From NCBI RefSeq assembly GCF_014692505.1, contig NZ_JACNYK010000001.1, positions 1,125,922 through 1,189,921 on the forward strand: 64,000 nt of DNA, read 5' to 3'. Made by a program: the position numbers and the translations under genes. The stretch's first letter is position 1, and the number at the start of each line of letters is the position of its first letter. Positions 27,229-37,673 of this stretch are shown piece by piece. Source of the stretch: Sphingobacterium arenae. GTDB taxonomy: Bacteria > Bacteroidota > Bacteroidia > Sphingobacteriales > Sphingobacteriaceae. The notes beneath the pieces are model-generated. The model made no database searches and was not told where the DNA came from. It saw only the letters and a list, made by a program, of their open reading frames with translations.

Positions 27229-29070
27229 TTAATCTCGCTGTATGACATGCTGTATCGACTGTAAGGAATAAAGGTGATGATAAAGACCACTGCCTTTTGA
27301 CATCAACTCCACATGGTTACCTATATCACATACCTCACCGTTTTCAATAACCACAATTTGATCCGCGTCTTTAATTGTGCTTAACCGATGGGCGATGATG
27401 ACAGACGTACGATTACGCATAAGTTCTTCCAAAGCCAACTGTACCAGTCTTTCTGATTCCGAATCTAATGAAGAGGTTGCTTCATCCAGGATGAGAATGG
27501 CAGGATCTTTCAGCAACGCGCGCGCAATGGCAACACGCTGGCGCTGCCCGCCCGACAATTTCACACCACGCTCTCCGACAAGGGTATCGTATCCCTGCGG
27601 GAAAGCCATAATAAACTCGTGTGCATTTGCCCGTTTTGCTGCTTCGATAATATCTTCTGCATTGGCATCTAAACGTCCGTATCCAATGTTTTCACGTATA
27701 GTGCCTCCGAATAATAATACATCCTGCGGAACAATAGCCACTTGGTTACGAATGTCTGTTAGGGAATATGCTGTACTATCCTTGCCGTCGTATGCAATGG
27801 TTCCTGACGTAGGCGTATAAAATTGTAAAATAAGGGAAGCAATAGTTGATTTCCCTGTGCCACTTGGCCCTACTAACGCCAATTTTTTTCCAGCATCCAC
27901 ATGAAACGAAATATCTTTTAGGATCGGTATATCTGGACGGGAAGGATAAGTGAATCCAATATGATTAAAGGTGAGTGCCCCTTGCATAGTCTGTTGGATA
28001 TCATTGTTCTCTGGAGAAATCGAAATCGCTTCCGGTTCTTCATCCAATATGTCCAAAACCCGTTCACTGGCGCCAATGGAACGTTGTATATTAGCATACA
28101 GCTCGGGGAAGCTACCCATCGATCCAGCGACAAACATGGAATACAGAATGTAGGTTGTGAGATCCCCCACGGAAATCTCTCCTTGCGAAACAAGTGAGGC
28201 TCCATACCAAATGACGACAAGAACAGCTCCGAAAATACAGAAAATGATAAAAGAAGCGAAGATGCCTCGATACGTTGCCCCTTTGACGGCGAGGCTTACT
28301 ACAGCATTCAATTTATGGGCGTAGCGGTTGGATTCGTAGTATTCGTTTACAAAGGCCTTGACATTGCTAATACCGGACAGGGTTTCCTGTACGATCGTAT
28401 TGGAATCTGCTAGCTGATCTTGCGCCTGACGAGACAAGTTACGGATAAAGCGTCCGAAAATAATGGCGATGATGATAATGATCGGTAGAATGGAGAGATT
28501 CATCAATGCTAGTTTCGGAGAAACAAATACTAGAAGACATACCCCTAAAGCCAGGCTAATAGTCTGACGTAATATTTCCGCTAACGTTGTTGTTAATGTG
28601 TCCTGAATCTGAGCCAAATCGGTAGAAAGACGACTGTTTAATTCTCCTACGCGCCGATTGGCAAAAAACTCGATCGGAAGTGTGATGAGTTTATGATACG
28701 TGTCTTTGCGGATACTCGCTAACGCCTTTTCTGCTATCTCTACAAAGAAGCGTATCCTACAGAATGATACCAACGATAGGAATAAAAGCAAGACCATCGA
28801 AACCGCACCGATACCAAATACACCTGCCGGTAGCCAAGAATATTTCTGTCCTCCTTGGGCTGCGTCAATCATGGCCCCAAGTAAGGCCGGGAAAGTCAGC
28901 ATCGTCAAGCTGGATAAAATAAGGAAAAACATGCCCAATATAAACTTCCCCCTATAAGGTTTTAAATAGGTGAAAATTTTTAACGCCTTCTTAAGTAATT
29001 CCTTACTAAGCTTAGGTTTGGGTAAGTCTTCCGACTGTGTGTTGCTACTATTCAAACGCGATCTCGCCAT
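27229..29070 (-). CDS. MsbA-like ABC exporter (half transporter)
   Basis: A 613-aa half transporter with fused domains. Residues 1-350 are the six-helix permease domain. Residues 370-613 are the ATPase: Walker A LVGPSGTGKST, Q-loop VPQDVLLFGG, signature LSGGQRQRVAIARALL, Walker B ILILDEATSSLDSES, H-loop IAHRLSTI. It should work as a homodimer and export lipid, peptide or drug substrates; LPS-core export as in MsbA is the likeliest role in a Gram-negative, but no substrate-specific residue decides this. The gene has about 70 bases of spacer upstream. Confidence 0.92.
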   Translation of the reverse strand: MARSRLNSSNTQSEDLPKPKLSKELLKKALKIFTYLKPYRGKFILGMFFLILSSLTMLTFPALLGAMIDAAQGGQKYSWLPAGVFGIGAVSMVLLLFLSLVSFCRIRFFVEIAEKALASIRKDTYHKLITLPIEFFANRRVGELNSRLSTDLAQIQDTLTTTLAEILRQTISLALGVCLLVFVSPKLALMNLSILPIIIIIAIIFGRFIRNLSRQAQDQLADSNTIVQETLSGISNVKAFVNEYYESNRYAHKLNAVVSLAVKGATYRGIFASFIIFCIFGAVLVVIWYGASLVSQGEISVGDLTTYILYSMFVAGSMGSFPELYANIQRSIGASERVLDILDEEPEAISISPENNDIQQTMQGALTFNHIGFTYPSRPDIPILKDISFHVDAGKKLALVGPSGTGKSTIASLILQFYTPTSGTIAYDGKDSTAYSLTDIRNQVAIVPQDVLLFGGTIRENIGYGRLDANAEDIIEAAKRANAHEFIMAFPQGYDTLVGERGVKLSGGQRQRVAIARALLKDPAILILDEATSSLDSESERLVQLALEELMRNRTSVIIAHRLSTIKDADQIVVIENGEVCDIGNHVELMSKGSGLYHHLYSLQSIQHVIQRD

Positions 29071-29142
29071 TCTCTAACTCGAATTATTAGAAAGCAAAAA
29101 TACAGTATTATTTGTGTGACCTTATCACTCTTACGTCAAATT

Positions 29143-29673
29143 TTAAGCCGTAGACCGCTTAAAATAGCGGTATAAGCCGAAACCTAGTGCTAAACTGACG
29201 ATGATAAGCAAAAGAATGGCCAGGTGCCCGCCTCGTTGTTTGCTTTCCAAATCGTTGATTTCTAGTCGCAATTTTTCGTTTTCTGTCTGAAGCTTGGTAA
29301 TCGTGTGCATATAGCCCGTGACCTGTCTATCATACACTGTCGCCAAATTTTCATTTCGATCACTTTCGTGTCCCTTGATGTCGAGCAGCTTTTTTGTTTC
29401 CAAAAAAATATGGTTATCTGTCAATACAATTTCGCGGAGGATATCGATTGATTTCTGCATATCTTTTTTTCTTTTGAAGATACCGAATACCCCCGTCTTT
29501 TGCCGTAGACTGTTGTCAAATTCGCCGAAACGCCTGCTACGCTCCTCCAACAAATTGTTTATACGTTCTCGTTGCTGTTCGAAACTGATGGAATCTGAAT
29601 CAATATTGGTTTGAGACTTGCCTGCAAACAGCATACCCATAAGAAAGACAAGAAATAGGGACAATCTTTTCAT
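29143..29673 (-). CDS. exported coiled-coil protein with C-terminal membrane helix
   Basis: A signal peptide (MKRLSLFLVFLMGMLFAGKS) is followed by about 110 charged residues with heptad-like pattern (EQQRERINNLLEERSRRFGEF, later TKLQTENEKLRLEINDLESK), then a C-terminal helix (AILLLIIVSLALGFGLYRYF) and a basic tail. It resembles tRNA-ligase- or kinetochore-like coiled coils only in composition. Its stop is one base before the SAM hydrolase-type gene's stop region, that is, it is immediately downstream of that gene and probably cotranscribed. The function is not recognised. Confidence 0.78.
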   Translation of the reverse strand: MKRLSLFLVFLMGMLFAGKSQTNIDSDSISFEQQRERINNLLEERSRRFGEFDNSLRQKTGVFGIFKRKKDMQKSIDILREIVLTDNHIFLETKKLLDIKGHESDRNENLATVYDRQVTGYMHTITKLQTENEKLRLEINDLESKQRGGHLAILLLIIVSLALGFGLYRYFKRSTA

Positions 29674-29674
29674 A

Positions 29675-30460
29675 TTAGCTGTCTAAAAATTCTACCATAA
29701 CCACCTCATCTTGCTGTAATCCCAATAAGCGACTGGCATGTCCCTTATTGATGGCTATTTCCAGAAAGTTGCTAATCCCGAACAAACAGAGTTTTTCTCC
29801 TTCCGGCACCTCATTATAGTGCCAGCTTAGCTTATTTATTGTTTCATTCCTTTTGAAATGTAATTTGAAACTCCGTCCCTTTTGTATTTCGTTGAAAAGT
29901 TCTTTGCTGATATTGCTAATGACGTTTCCAAACGCATCAATATAGGAAACATGCCCCTTTATACTATTGGCACTAACCAATGGCTGTACTAATACTTTTT
30001 TAAGTGGTTTTTCCATAGGTTGCCCGATGGCGGATAAAGGTTCTCCTTTGGCAATATGACAAGCTGCCTTCGATAGTATGTCGGCGAGTGGAAAGTGCAA
30101 GTAGCGTAAATCTTGCATGATATCGATTTCATAGAGTTCCTGCGGATCATTATCTCCAAGGATAATGCTAAAAATACCATTGTCAGCGCCCACGAAAAAG
30201 TGGTCATCAAATTTCATCATCGCATAATGGGAATCCTCTTGAAAAACGGTGTCGATACCAATGAGATGAACTGTTCCGTCAGGAAAGTAACGGAAAGCGT
30301 TGCGAAGCACCACGGCTGCGCGCTGTATATCAAAAGAAGGAATTTCATGCGTAATATCCACCAAACGGACATCCGGTAATTGCGATATAATACTGCCTTT
30401 TAATGCCGCCTGATAAAAATCACGATGTCCCAAATCTGTTGTAAGCGTTATTACTCCCAT
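29675..30460 (-). CDS. SAM hydroxide adenosyltransferase / chlorinase-fluorinase family protein
   Basis: A 261-aa protein starting MGVITLTTDLGHRDFYQAALKG, then VDITHEIPSFDIQRAAVVL and FVGADNGIFSII: the signature of the DUF62 family. The characterised bacterial and archaeal members split S-adenosylmethionine with water to adenosine and methionine; true halogenases are rare. The ordinary family length and no extra halide-pocket loop favour the hydrolase. The gene is divergent from phoH across 204 bases and is cotranscribed with the coiled-coil protein gene. Confidence 0.9.
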   Translation of the reverse strand: MGVITLTTDLGHRDFYQAALKGSIISQLPDVRLVDITHEIPSFDIQRAAVVLRNAFRYFPDGTVHLIGIDTVFQEDSHYAMMKFDDHFFVGADNGIFSIILGDNDPQELYEIDIMQDLRYLHFPLADILSKAACHIAKGEPLSAIGQPMEKPLKKVLVQPLVSANSIKGHVSYIDAFGNVISNISKELFNEIQKGRSFKLHFKRNETINKLSWHYNEVPEGEKLCLFGISNFLEIAINKGHASRLLGLQQDEVVMVEFLDS

Positions 30461-30620
30461 ACACTTGTGTACCCCTTTTAAAGATACTAAAAAACATTAA
30501 AATGCGATGATGCCCTCTTGTGAGAACTACAAAAGTAATAAAAGAAAGTGCAATAATGGTTGCTATAAAGCTAAATTTCCATTTTTTATCGTGTGGATGC
30601 AAATAGATGATTATAGTTCG

Positions 30621-30628
30621 TATTTTTG
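30621..30628 (+). promoter_or_regulatory. phoH promoter -7 element
   Basis: TATTTTTG matches TAnnTTTG. It overlaps the earliest in-frame TTG (30626), so that codon cannot start translation if this promoter is used; the next start, 30665, would then have a leader of about 30 A-rich bases. Confidence 0.5.
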
Positions 30629-30664
30629 ATTTATCTTTATTACGTAAAAATTAAAACGAACAAT

Positions 30665-31627
30665 TTGAACGAAGTACTTATACCATTAGACGACGTTAAT
30701 TTAGTAACGTTATGGGGTGCCCAAAACGAGCATTTTGAGTTCATAAAAAAAGGCTATCCAAAGCTCCGCCTAGTTGCTCGGGGCAATGAATTGAAGGTGT
30801 TGGGAGAAGAGTCGGAACAACGGAGATTTAAACAGGCTTTTGAAAAAATATTGCAACATATCGAACGGTTTCAAGTTTTGGATTCCAACGCTTTGGAGAA
30901 TTTGGTTGGTGTAAATGGTACGTTCGAAAAGGCGGTAGAAAAGAAAGTGGACGAGCCTGTTGCTTTAAGGGGAGAGCCAATTGTATATGGGCCTAATGGC
31001 TTGATTGTTCGAGCTCGCACAGCGAATCAACTTAAAATGGTAGAGAGTATTGCCAAAAATGATATTCTGTTTGCCATTGGGCCGGCGGGTACGGGCAAAA
31101 CCTATACGGCCGTCGCTTTAGCCGTTCGAGCATTGCGAAATAAAGAAATAAAACGTATTATATTAACCCGGCCGGCCGTGGAAGCTGGAGAGAATCTAGG
31201 TTTCCTGCCAGGCGATCTTAAAGAGAAAGTGGATCCGTACTTACGCCCACTTTACGATGCGTTGGACGATATGATTCCTGCAGATAAACTGAAAGATTAT
31301 TTGGAGCGGCGAGTTATAGAAGTAGCCCCATTAGCCTTTATGCGCGGACGGACATTGGATAATTGTTTTGTTATTCTGGATGAAGCGCAGAACGCGACGG
31401 ATATGCAATTAAAAATGTTCCTTACGCGAATGGGGCCAACGGCGAAATTTATCGTTACGGGTGATTTGACGCAAATCGACTTGCCGAAGAAGACACAGTC
31501 CGGATTAGCAACAGCCGTAAAACTCTTAGAGAAGATCCATGGAATTGATATTATTCACTTAAGTGGATCGGATGTGGTTCGACATAAACTAGTGCGACGT
31601 ATATTGGAAGCATACGGTGATATATAA
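30665..31627 (+). CDS. PhoH family ATPase
   Basis: A 320-aa P-loop protein: Walker [33 protein letters not shown], Walker [14 protein letters not shown], then [10 protein letters not shown]. This is the PhoH core of the SF1-like RNA helicase/ATPase family, preceded by an N-terminal domain that begins [17 protein letters not shown]. PhoH proteins are linked to RNA metabolism and phosphate stress. There is no ATG. Candidate starts are TTG 30626 and TTG 30665; the promoter position and the family start near NEV favour 30665. It is followed 44 bases later by purC, a pairing that is common in Bacteroidota. Confidence 0.93.
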   Translation: MNEVLIPLDDVNLVTLWGAQNEHFEFIKKGYPKLRLVARGNELKVLGEESEQRRFKQAFEKILQHIERFQVLDSNALENLVGVNGTFEKAVEKKVDEPVALRGEPIVYGPNGLIVRARTANQLKMVESIAKNDILFAIGPAGTGKTYTAVALAVRALRNKEIKRIILTRPAVEAGENLGFLPGDLKEKVDPYLRPLYDALDDMIPADKLKDYLERRVIEVAPLAFMRGRTLDNCFVILDEAQNATDMQLKMFLTRMGPTAKFIVTGDLTQIDLPKKTQSGLATAVKLLEKIHGIDIIHLSGSDVVRHKLVRRILEAYGDI

Positions 31628-31671
31628 ACGTGTTTTTTATCAACGATTACGGACTACACAAACGAAAACAT

Positions 31672-32619
31672 ATGGACGCGATAAAAGAGACAACATTTAA
31701 TTTTAACAAGCAGATCGGCTTTTATAAAGGGAAGGTGCGTGATGTATATACTTTGACAGATGATTATCTGGTGATGGTGGCTTCGGATAGAATTTCCGCT
31801 TTCGATGTGATCTTGCCACGGCCAATTCCTTATAAAGGGCAAGTACTCAATCAGATTGCAGCGAAATTCCTTTCATCCACAAAAGATATTATTCCAAACT
31901 GGGTTATTGCCGTGCCGGATCCCAATGCGACGATAGGGTATAGGTGTGAACCATTTAAGGTGGAGATGGTGATCAGAGGATACTTGGCAGGACATTTGTG
32001 GCGTACTTATCGCGATGGGAAGAGAGTCCTTTGTGGCGTGTCATTACCAAACGGGCTGAAAGAAAACGATAAACTTCCCGAACCTATTATAACGCCCACG
32101 ACGAAAGCCGACGTTGGACATGACGAAGATATTTCGCGAGAAGATATTATAGCGAAGGGTATTGTGCCGGAAGAAGACTATATACAGTTGGAGAAATTTG
32201 CTCGTGCATTATATAGACGCGGTGTAGAAATGGCGCAGGAAAGAGGATTGATATTGGTGGATACGAAATACGAATTTGGCAAAAGGGACGGGAGAATATA
32301 TTTGATGGATGAGATCCATACGCCCGACTCGTCGCGCTATTTTTATGCGGAAGGTTATGAGCAACGACAGGTAAGTGGGGAACCACAGCGACAACTGTCT
32401 AAAGAATTTGTGCGCGAGTGGCTCATGAATAATGGCTTTCAAGGAAAAGACGGACAGACGGTCCCGGAGATGACAGACGATATTGTTCAAACAATATCGG
32501 AGCGTTATATCGAGCTATATGAGCATATTACGGGAGAGAAATTCCAATATCCAGCAAATGAAGACATGGTGTCCCGGGTAGAAAGAAATGTAACAGAAGC
32601 TTTAAATAAATTGCTATGA
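31672..32619 (+). CDS. purC: SAICAR synthase (purine biosynthesis)
   Basis: Phosphoribosylaminoimidazole-succinocarboxamide synthase, which joins aspartate to CAIR with ATP. Motifs include [10 protein letters not shown] near residue 17, [30 protein letters not shown] and [21 protein letters not shown], all typical of PurC. It is 315 aa, the longer form found in Bacteroidota and yeast. The ATG at 31672 gives the normal N-terminus; an upstream GTG at 31630 would add 14 unrelated residues and is not used. Confidence 0.96.
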   Translation: MDAIKETTFNFNKQIGFYKGKVRDVYTLTDDYLVMVASDRISAFDVILPRPIPYKGQVLNQIAAKFLSSTKDIIPNWVIAVPDPNATIGYRCEPFKVEMVIRGYLAGHLWRTYRDGKRVLCGVSLPNGLKENDKLPEPIITPTTKADVGHDEDISREDIIAKGIVPEEDYIQLEKFARALYRRGVEMAQERGLILVDTKYEFGKRDGRIYLMDEIHTPDSSRYFYAEGYEQRQVSGEPQRQLSKEFVREWLMNNGFQGKDGQTVPEMTDDIVQTISERYIELYEHITGEKFQYPANEDMVSRVERNVTEALNKLL

Positions 32620-32704
32620 TATCCTATTGACTTTTAAAAGACAAGTCGAGTATGACGGGTTCATTTACAATTGAAATCTAATGCTGATAAATAATTAAAT
32701 AGAT

Positions 32705-33091
32705 ATGAAATTTACGGTTGACAAGCATGAACGCTATGTGGTTATTGAGCCATTGACAGATTTTCTGAATGGAAAAGCGGCAGCGAAATTGAAAGGTGAG
32801 TTTATGTTGCGTCATACAGGCGGCCAACGTAATATTGTATTGAATCTCTGTCATGTCGCTGATGCGGATGAGGATGGTCTGCGAATGGGGTTGTTGGCAC
32901 GCAGGTTATGTAAAGCCTCTGGTGGACTCTTTATTCTTACTGGACTAAATGATAGACTCTTAAACCTGCTGAAAGTGGCTAATATGGAAAGGTATTTCAA
33001 AACGGCCTCTACGGTTTCTGCTGCAGAAGACATGATTTTTGGTAATGAGATTCGATTGGACCTAAGAACAGGCCAACATGACAAGGTTTGA
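32705..33091 (+). CDS. STAS-domain protein lacking the regulatory serine
   Basis: A 128-aa protein with the fold order of anti-sigma factor antagonists: VDKHERYVVIEPLTDFLN, RNIVLNLCHVADADEDGL, ASGGLFILTGLNDRL. In SpoIIAA-type proteins the loop after the second strand reads D-S-S-G-L and the first serine is phosphorylated by an anti-sigma kinase. Here it is D-E-D-G-L (residues 55-59), so the phosphorylatable serine is acidic. Its stop overlaps the rnz start by 14 bases, showing tight coupling to that gene. No anti-sigma factor is nearby. The STAS fold is inferred from pattern. Confidence 0.75.
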   Translation: MKFTVDKHERYVVIEPLTDFLNGKAAAKLKGEFMLRHTGGQRNIVLNLCHVADADEDGLRMGLLARRLCKASGGLFILTGLNDRLLNLLKVANMERYFKTASTVSAAEDMIFGNEIRLDLRTGQHDKV

Positions 33092-33992
33092 GGTTTTGAT
33101 ATTGGGAAATAGTTCGGCGACACCCATGTACGGTCGTCATCCAACATCCCAAGTTCTTAACTTTAATGAACAGTTCTTTCTGATCGATTGTGGTGAAGGT
33201 ACGCAGATGCAATTATTCCGCCACGGAATTAAGGGAAGTCGAATAAGCCATATTTTCATCAGCCACTTACACGGGGATCATTATTTGGGACTGGTTGGTT
33301 TGCTTTCGTCGCAACATCTGGTCGGACGTAAGAGCGAATTGCATCTGTATGGTCCCGCCGCCCTGAAAGAGATATTAGATTTGCAATTTAAACACTCCGA
33401 TACGCGGCTGCGCTACCCATTGATTTTTCATCCTACAAATGCATGCCACCAAGAAGTGCTATTTGAAAACACACGGCTTAGCGTGCGCAGTTTCCCTTTG
33501 CAGCATCGTATTGCTTGTACCGGATTTCGGTTTGACGAAAAGGTACAATCCGCATCGTTGAAAAAAGAAGAGGTAGAACGACTAAACATCCCTATTCCCT
33601 ACTTGCGTTTATTGAAAAAAGGCATAGACTATGTAGCGGATGATGGTACGGTGCATCGAGCAAAAGATTTAACTTATCCGCTACCGCGCCCACGAAGTTA
33701 TGGTTATTGCTCTGACACGGTGATGAATGAAGACTATTTTGAAGCCATTAAAGACGTGGATCTATTATACCACGAGGCGACATTTCTTCATGATCGTGTA
33801 GAACGTGCCAAGGAAACCTTTCACACAACCAGCTTGGAGGCGGCAGAAGTAGCACAGACAGTCAACGCCAAAAAACTTTTACTTGGACATTTTTCCGCCC
33901 GTTATAAAGATTTACAACCACTTTTGGAAGAATCTCGGACAATTTTTGCGCAAACAGAGCTGTCTGAAGAAGGGAAGTGGTTTTTAGTATAG
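33078..33992 (+). CDS. rnz: ribonuclease Z
   Basis: A 304-aa metallo-beta-lactamase-fold endonuclease that trims tRNA 3' ends. The HxHxDH zinc motif is SHLHGDHYLGL, and other ligands are found in YCSDTVMNEDY and LLGHFSARY. NSSATPMYGRHPTSQVL and DCGEGTQMQL are ribonuclease Z signatures. Its start overlaps the STAS gene. It has the long (type ZL-core) N-terminus with an intact exosite region (LKKEEVERLNIP). Confidence 0.96.
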   Translation: MTRFEVLILGNSSATPMYGRHPTSQVLNFNEQFFLIDCGEGTQMQLFRHGIKGSRISHIFISHLHGDHYLGLVGLLSSQHLVGRKSELHLYGPAALKEILDLQFKHSDTRLRYPLIFHPTNACHQEVLFENTRLSVRSFPLQHRIACTGFRFDEKVQSASLKKEEVERLNIPIPYLRLLKKGIDYVADDGTVHRAKDLTYPLPRPRSYGYCSDTVMNEDYFEAIKDVDLLYHEATFLHDRVERAKETFHTTSLEAAEVAQTVNAKKLLLGHFSARYKDLQPLLEESRTIFAQTELSEEGKWFLV

Positions 33993-33996
33993 GGTT

Positions 33997-34022
33997 TTTG
34001 TAGATTTTTCCCCATCTTTACA
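33997..34022 (+). promoter_or_regulatory. putative promoter of the his operon
   Basis: CATCTTTAC (34013-34021) is close to the TAtcTTTGc -7 element, with TTTG at 33997-34000 some 13-14 bases upstream, which is short of the usual spacing. It lies about 20 bases before the hisC ATG at 34040. No his leader peptide, attenuator or T-box is seen. Moderate inference. Confidence 0.4.
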
Positions 34023-34039
34023 CGCTTAATTAAAGAAAT

Positions 34040-35104
34040 ATGAAAATGTCTTTTAGCCTAGACCTGTTGCTGAGGGATAACATAAAAAGATTAGTGCCCT
34101 ATTCGTCGGCAAGAGATGAATTTAAAGGTGAGGCTTCTGTTTTATTGGACGCCAATGAAAACGCCTTTGGCTCCCCTTATTCGAAGAATTATAACCGATA
34201 TCCAGACCCTTTGCAACGTAGGATAAAGGAAAAATTATATCGTATTAAAGGTGTTCCAAGCGAGAATATATTTTTGGGAAATGGAAGCGACGAGGCTATT
34301 GATATCCTTTTTCGTGCCTTTTGTGAACCTGGAAGGGATAACGTTATTTTGGTGCCTCCGACATATGGTATGTATGAAGTTTCGGCAAATATTAATAACG
34401 TTCTCTATAAGAAGGTGAACTTAACGCATGATTATCAGCTGGATTTAGATGGTATCGCAGAAGCAATCGATACTTATACAAAGCTGATATTTATCTGTTC
34501 ACCCAATAACCCTACGGGAAACAGTATCCGTCGTCAAGATATAGAGACAATCTTGGTTAATTTTGATGGGATTGTGGTGATAGACGAAGCGTATATCAAT
34601 TTTTCGAAACAACCATCCTTTACCAAAGATTTGGAAGAGTTTCCGAATTTAGTAATATTACAAACACTTTCCAAAGCGTGGGGATTAGCTGCTTTGCGGT
34701 TGGGTATGGCTTTTGCCGGAAAGGAAATTATAACGGTGTTCAACAAGATTAAACCACCCTACAATATTAATCAAGCCACCCAGGATGTTGTCCTGGAAGC
34801 GCTGGAAGGTGTGGATATAGTCAACGAATGGATTAAGGAGGTCGTCGAAGAACGGGAGAAGTTATCCGTATCTTTACAGATGTTGTCTCAGGTTGCTCAT
34901 GTGACGCCATCGGATGCCAATTTTATATTGGTTAAGTTGGAGGAGCCTCGGGAGCTTTACAATTTTTTAGTAAGCAACGGGATCATCGTACGCGATCGCT
35001 CCAAAGTGGAGTTATGTGAAGGGTGTTTACGTTTGACTGTTGGTACACCTAAAGAAAATAGAATGCTATTAGAAAATATTCGGGCGTTTTATGCTGTTGT
35101 TTAA
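34040..35104 (+). CDS. hisC: histidinol-phosphate aminotransferase
   Basis: A 354-aa PLP enzyme (fold type I) converting imidazole acetol phosphate and glutamate to histidinol phosphate. [43 protein letters not shown] and the PLP lysine in [16 protein letters not shown] are present, with [13 protein letters not shown] at the end. This is the first his gene in the window, so hisG and hisD are not with it. The TAA overlaps the hisB ATG by one base (TAATG). Confidence 0.96.
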   Translation: MKMSFSLDLLLRDNIKRLVPYSSARDEFKGEASVLLDANENAFGSPYSKNYNRYPDPLQRRIKEKLYRIKGVPSENIFLGNGSDEAIDILFRAFCEPGRDNVILVPPTYGMYEVSANINNVLYKKVNLTHDYQLDLDGIAEAIDTYTKLIFICSPNNPTGNSIRRQDIETILVNFDGIVVIDEAYINFSKQPSFTKDLEEFPNLVILQTLSKAWGLAALRLGMAFAGKEIITVFNKIKPPYNINQATQDVVLEALEGVDIVNEWIKEVVEEREKLSVSLQMLSQVAHVTPSDANFILVKLEEPRELYNFLVSNGIIVRDRSKVELCEGCLRLTVGTPKENRMLLENIRAFYAVV

Positions 35105-36246
35105 TGATTTTAGATTGTATGAAAAGAGTATTGTTTATAGACCGTGACGGTACATTGATATTAGAGCCGGAAGACGAACAGATTGATTCGTTTGCCAAGC
35201 TTAAATTTTATCCTGGAGCGTTGCAGTATTTACCACGTATCGCAAACGAACTGGATTTTGAGTTGATTTTGGTCTCTAACCAAGATGGACTGGGTACCGC
35301 CTCTCATCCTGAAGAGAACTTTTGGCCGGTACATCATTTTATTGTCGATACATTTGTTGGGGAAGGTGTCCGTTTTGTAAAAGAGCATATTGATCGCACA
35401 TTTCCACACGAAAATGCACCGACACGTAAGCCTGGTATTGGTATGTTAAACGAATACTTTGATGGGACGCAATATAATTTAGCGGAATCCTTTGTGATTG
35501 GCGATCGTATTAACGACGTTAAACTGGCTGAAAATTTAGGAGCTAAAGCAATTTGGTTAAGGAATAACGATGAATTGGGGCAGGCAGAAAATCTAAATAT
35601 ACAAAGTGGGTCTGTCGCATTGGAAACGACTGATTGGAAGTCGATATACGAATTTTTGAAACTGGGGACGCGCACAGGTGAACATCACCGTAAGACGAAT
35701 GAGACCGATATCTTTATCCAATTGAATCTTGATGGTTCAGGAAAATCAGATATTGACACGGGCTTACCGTTCTTTGACCACATGCTCGACCAAATCGCCA
35801 GACACGGAGCAATCGACCTTACGGTGAAGACCAAAGGAGATCTGCATATTGACGAACATCACACGATTGAGGATACGGGGATTGCATTAGGCGAGATTTT
35901 TCTAAAGGTGTTGGGCGATAAGCGTGGCATTGAACGTTACGCGTATACGTTGCCTATGGACGATTGCTTAGCCCAGGTAGCTATTGATTTTGGTGGGCGA
36001 AATTGGATCGTATGGGATGCGATTTTCAAGCGAGAGAAAATAGGCGATATGCCTACGGAGATGTTTTTCCATTTCTTTAAATCGTTCTCTGATGCGTCGA
36101 AGTCCAACTTGAATATCAAAGCGGAAGGTGAAAATGAACATCATAAAATAGAGGCTATCTTTAAAGCTTTTGCGAAGTCAATAAAAAAGGCGGTACGACG
36201 GGATGCGGAGAATATGCAATTACCGAGTACGAAGGGTGTATTATAG
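35104..36246 (+). CDS. hisB: bifunctional histidinol-phosphatase / imidazoleglycerol-phosphate dehydratase
   Basis: The 380-aa fusion. Residues 1-165 are the HAD phosphatase ([18 protein letters not shown] with nucleophile Asp, then [22 protein letters not shown]). Residues 190-380 are the dehydratase, with the manganese histidine motifs [13 protein letters not shown] and [11 protein letters not shown], and [15 protein letters not shown] near the end. It catalyses steps 7 and 9 of histidine synthesis. The ATG at 35104 overlaps the hisC stop; a second ATG at 35119 ([11 protein letters not shown]) matches the family N-terminus better, and either may be used. Confidence 0.96.
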   Translation: MILDCMKRVLFIDRDGTLILEPEDEQIDSFAKLKFYPGALQYLPRIANELDFELILVSNQDGLGTASHPEENFWPVHHFIVDTFVGEGVRFVKEHIDRTFPHENAPTRKPGIGMLNEYFDGTQYNLAESFVIGDRINDVKLAENLGAKAIWLRNNDELGQAENLNIQSGSVALETTDWKSIYEFLKLGTRTGEHHRKTNETDIFIQLNLDGSGKSDIDTGLPFFDHMLDQIARHGAIDLTVKTKGDLHIDEHHTIEDTGIALGEIFLKVLGDKRGIERYAYTLPMDDCLAQVAIDFGGRNWIVWDAIFKREKIGDMPTEMFFHFFKSFSDASKSNLNIKAEGENEHHKIEAIFKAFAKSIKKAVRRDAENMQLPSTKGVL

Positions 36247-36255
36247 ATTGTAAAA

Positions 36256-36846
36256 ATGATCGGAATCGTTAACTACGGCGCAGGGAATATTTTTTCATTA
36301 ACAGCTGCATTGCAGCGTGTGGGTATCCCTTATGGCATGATCGATAAACTGGATGACTTCGAGCATTACGACCGTGTTATCATTCCGGGGGTAGGACACG
36401 CTGGCGCTGCGATGCAAAAGCTCGAAGAAACAGGTTTTGTACAGCGTATTGTATCCTTAAAGAAACCGGTATTAGGAATTTGTGTGGGGATGCAGTTATT
36501 GACTTCTTTTTCGGAAGAAGGGAATGCCGAACTTTTGAATATTGTACCGTTGAAAACGTTACATTTTGATAAACACATGGGTAAAAAAATTCCGCATATG
36601 GGTTGGAATAGTATATCGCCAAAAAGGGATTGTCCTCTTTTTGAGCATATTGCGGATAATAGCTATTTTTATTTTGTTCACTCCTATTTTATTGAGGCTG
36701 ATGAGGAATATACCAGTGCGTCTTGCACCTACGATGTTGTCTTTTCTGCCGCAATACAAAAGGAAAACTTTTACGGTGTACAATTTCACCCGGAAAAATC
36801 CGGAAAAGTCGGTGAGCAGATATTACTTAATTTTTCCCGATTATAG
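36256..36846 (+). CDS. hisH: imidazole glycerol phosphate synthase glutaminase subunit
   Basis: A 196-aa class I glutamine amidotransferase. The nucleophile is Cys76 in GICVGMQLL, with YFVHSYF and VQFHPEKSG supplying the His/Glu of the triad. It hands ammonia to HisF. It lies 9 bases after hisB. A 73-bp gap to hisA contains TTGTTGG and TAGTTTTTG, which could be an internal promoter but are not convincing. Confidence 0.96.
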   Translation: MIGIVNYGAGNIFSLTAALQRVGIPYGMIDKLDDFEHYDRVIIPGVGHAGAAMQKLEETGFVQRIVSLKKPVLGICVGMQLLTSFSEEGNAELLNIVPLKTLHFDKHMGKKIPHMGWNSISPKRDCPLFEHIADNSYFYFVHSYFIEADEEYTSASCTYDVVFSAAIQKENFYGVQFHPEKSGKVGEQILLNFSRL

Positions 36847-36919
36847 GGGATATTGCTTATAATTGTTGGTTATTATTGACAAATTTATAGTTTTTGACAT
36901 TAAATTATTACTTTAAAAT

Positions 36920-37672
36920 ATGTATATCATTCCTGCTATTGATGTTTTGGATAAAAAGGTTGTCCGTCTGAGAGAGGGCAATTACGATGACGTCACGACG
37001 TATGACATATCCTTGGAAGAACAGATAAAAATGTATCATGCGAACGGTACCGAACTCGTGCATATCATTGATTTAAATGGTGCAAAAGGCGATTTCAGTA
37101 ACCAGGACTATCTGTTTGACATTATCCGTAAAACGGACATGAAAGTACAGTATGGAGGGGGCGTAAGAAGTATTGAAAAAGTAAAGGAATTGGTTGACGC
37201 GGGAATCTATCGGGTGATCGTGGGAACACAGGCAATCACCAATCCAACTTTTTTGGAAGAATTAGCTAAATTAAACGAAGGACGAGTGAAATATGCAAAA
37301 CATATCGTTATTGCGATCGATGTGTTGGACGAAGTCATTAAATATTCCGGCTGGCTCGAGAGTTCGCCCATTAAGTTGATTTCATACATAGATAAATGCC
37401 TCTCGTTAGGTTTCTTTCGTTTTCTCTGCACCGATATTAGCAAAGATGGTAAACTAGGAGGAGCCGGTGTTGAGCTATATCAGAAGCTTTTAGATCATTC
37501 GCCTATCATTAAGTTGATTGGTTCAGGAGGGATTAGCTCTATGGACGATATCCGTGCCTTGAGTGCGTTAGACAGAATGGAGTCCTGCGTGGTGGGTAAA
37601 GCCATTTACGAAAACAAAATTTCCATCGATGAGATTAAGGATTGGAACTTAAAAACGCTTATCAGTCTTTGA
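36920..37672 (+). CDS. hisA: ProFAR isomerase HisA
   Basis: A (beta/alpha)8 isomerase of 250 aa starting [20 protein letters not shown], with the catalytic Asp in AIDVLD and the second in [14 protein letters not shown]. The phosphate-binding motifs YGGGVRSIE and [11 protein letters not shown] are present. It opens the ProFAR ring in step 4. hisF starts two bases after its stop. Confidence 0.96.
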   Translation: MYIIPAIDVLDKKVVRLREGNYDDVTTYDISLEEQIKMYHANGTELVHIIDLNGAKGDFSNQDYLFDIIRKTDMKVQYGGGVRSIEKVKELVDAGIYRVIVGTQAITNPTFLEELAKLNEGRVKYAKHIVIAIDVLDEVIKYSGWLESSPIKLISYIDKCLSLGFFRFLCTDISKDGKLGGAGVELYQKLLDHSPIIKLIGSGGISSMDDIRALSALDRMESCVVGKAIYENKISIDEIKDWNLKTLISL

Positions 37673-37673
37673 T

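Noticed and set aside
30420..30602. 60-aa minus-strand ORF with one hydrophobic helix upstream of the SAM hydrolase-type gene
   Set aside because: It overlaps the start of that gene in another frame and has no start signal; the gap is better explained by two divergent promoters.
33078..33992. Second beta-lactamase-type resistance gene
   Set aside because: It has the metallo-beta-lactamase fold, but the motifs are those of ribonuclease Z, not of B1-B3 lactamases.
34001..34039. Histidine attenuator or T-box before hisC
   Set aside because: The gap is 47 bases and contains no His-codon leader or T-box sequence.
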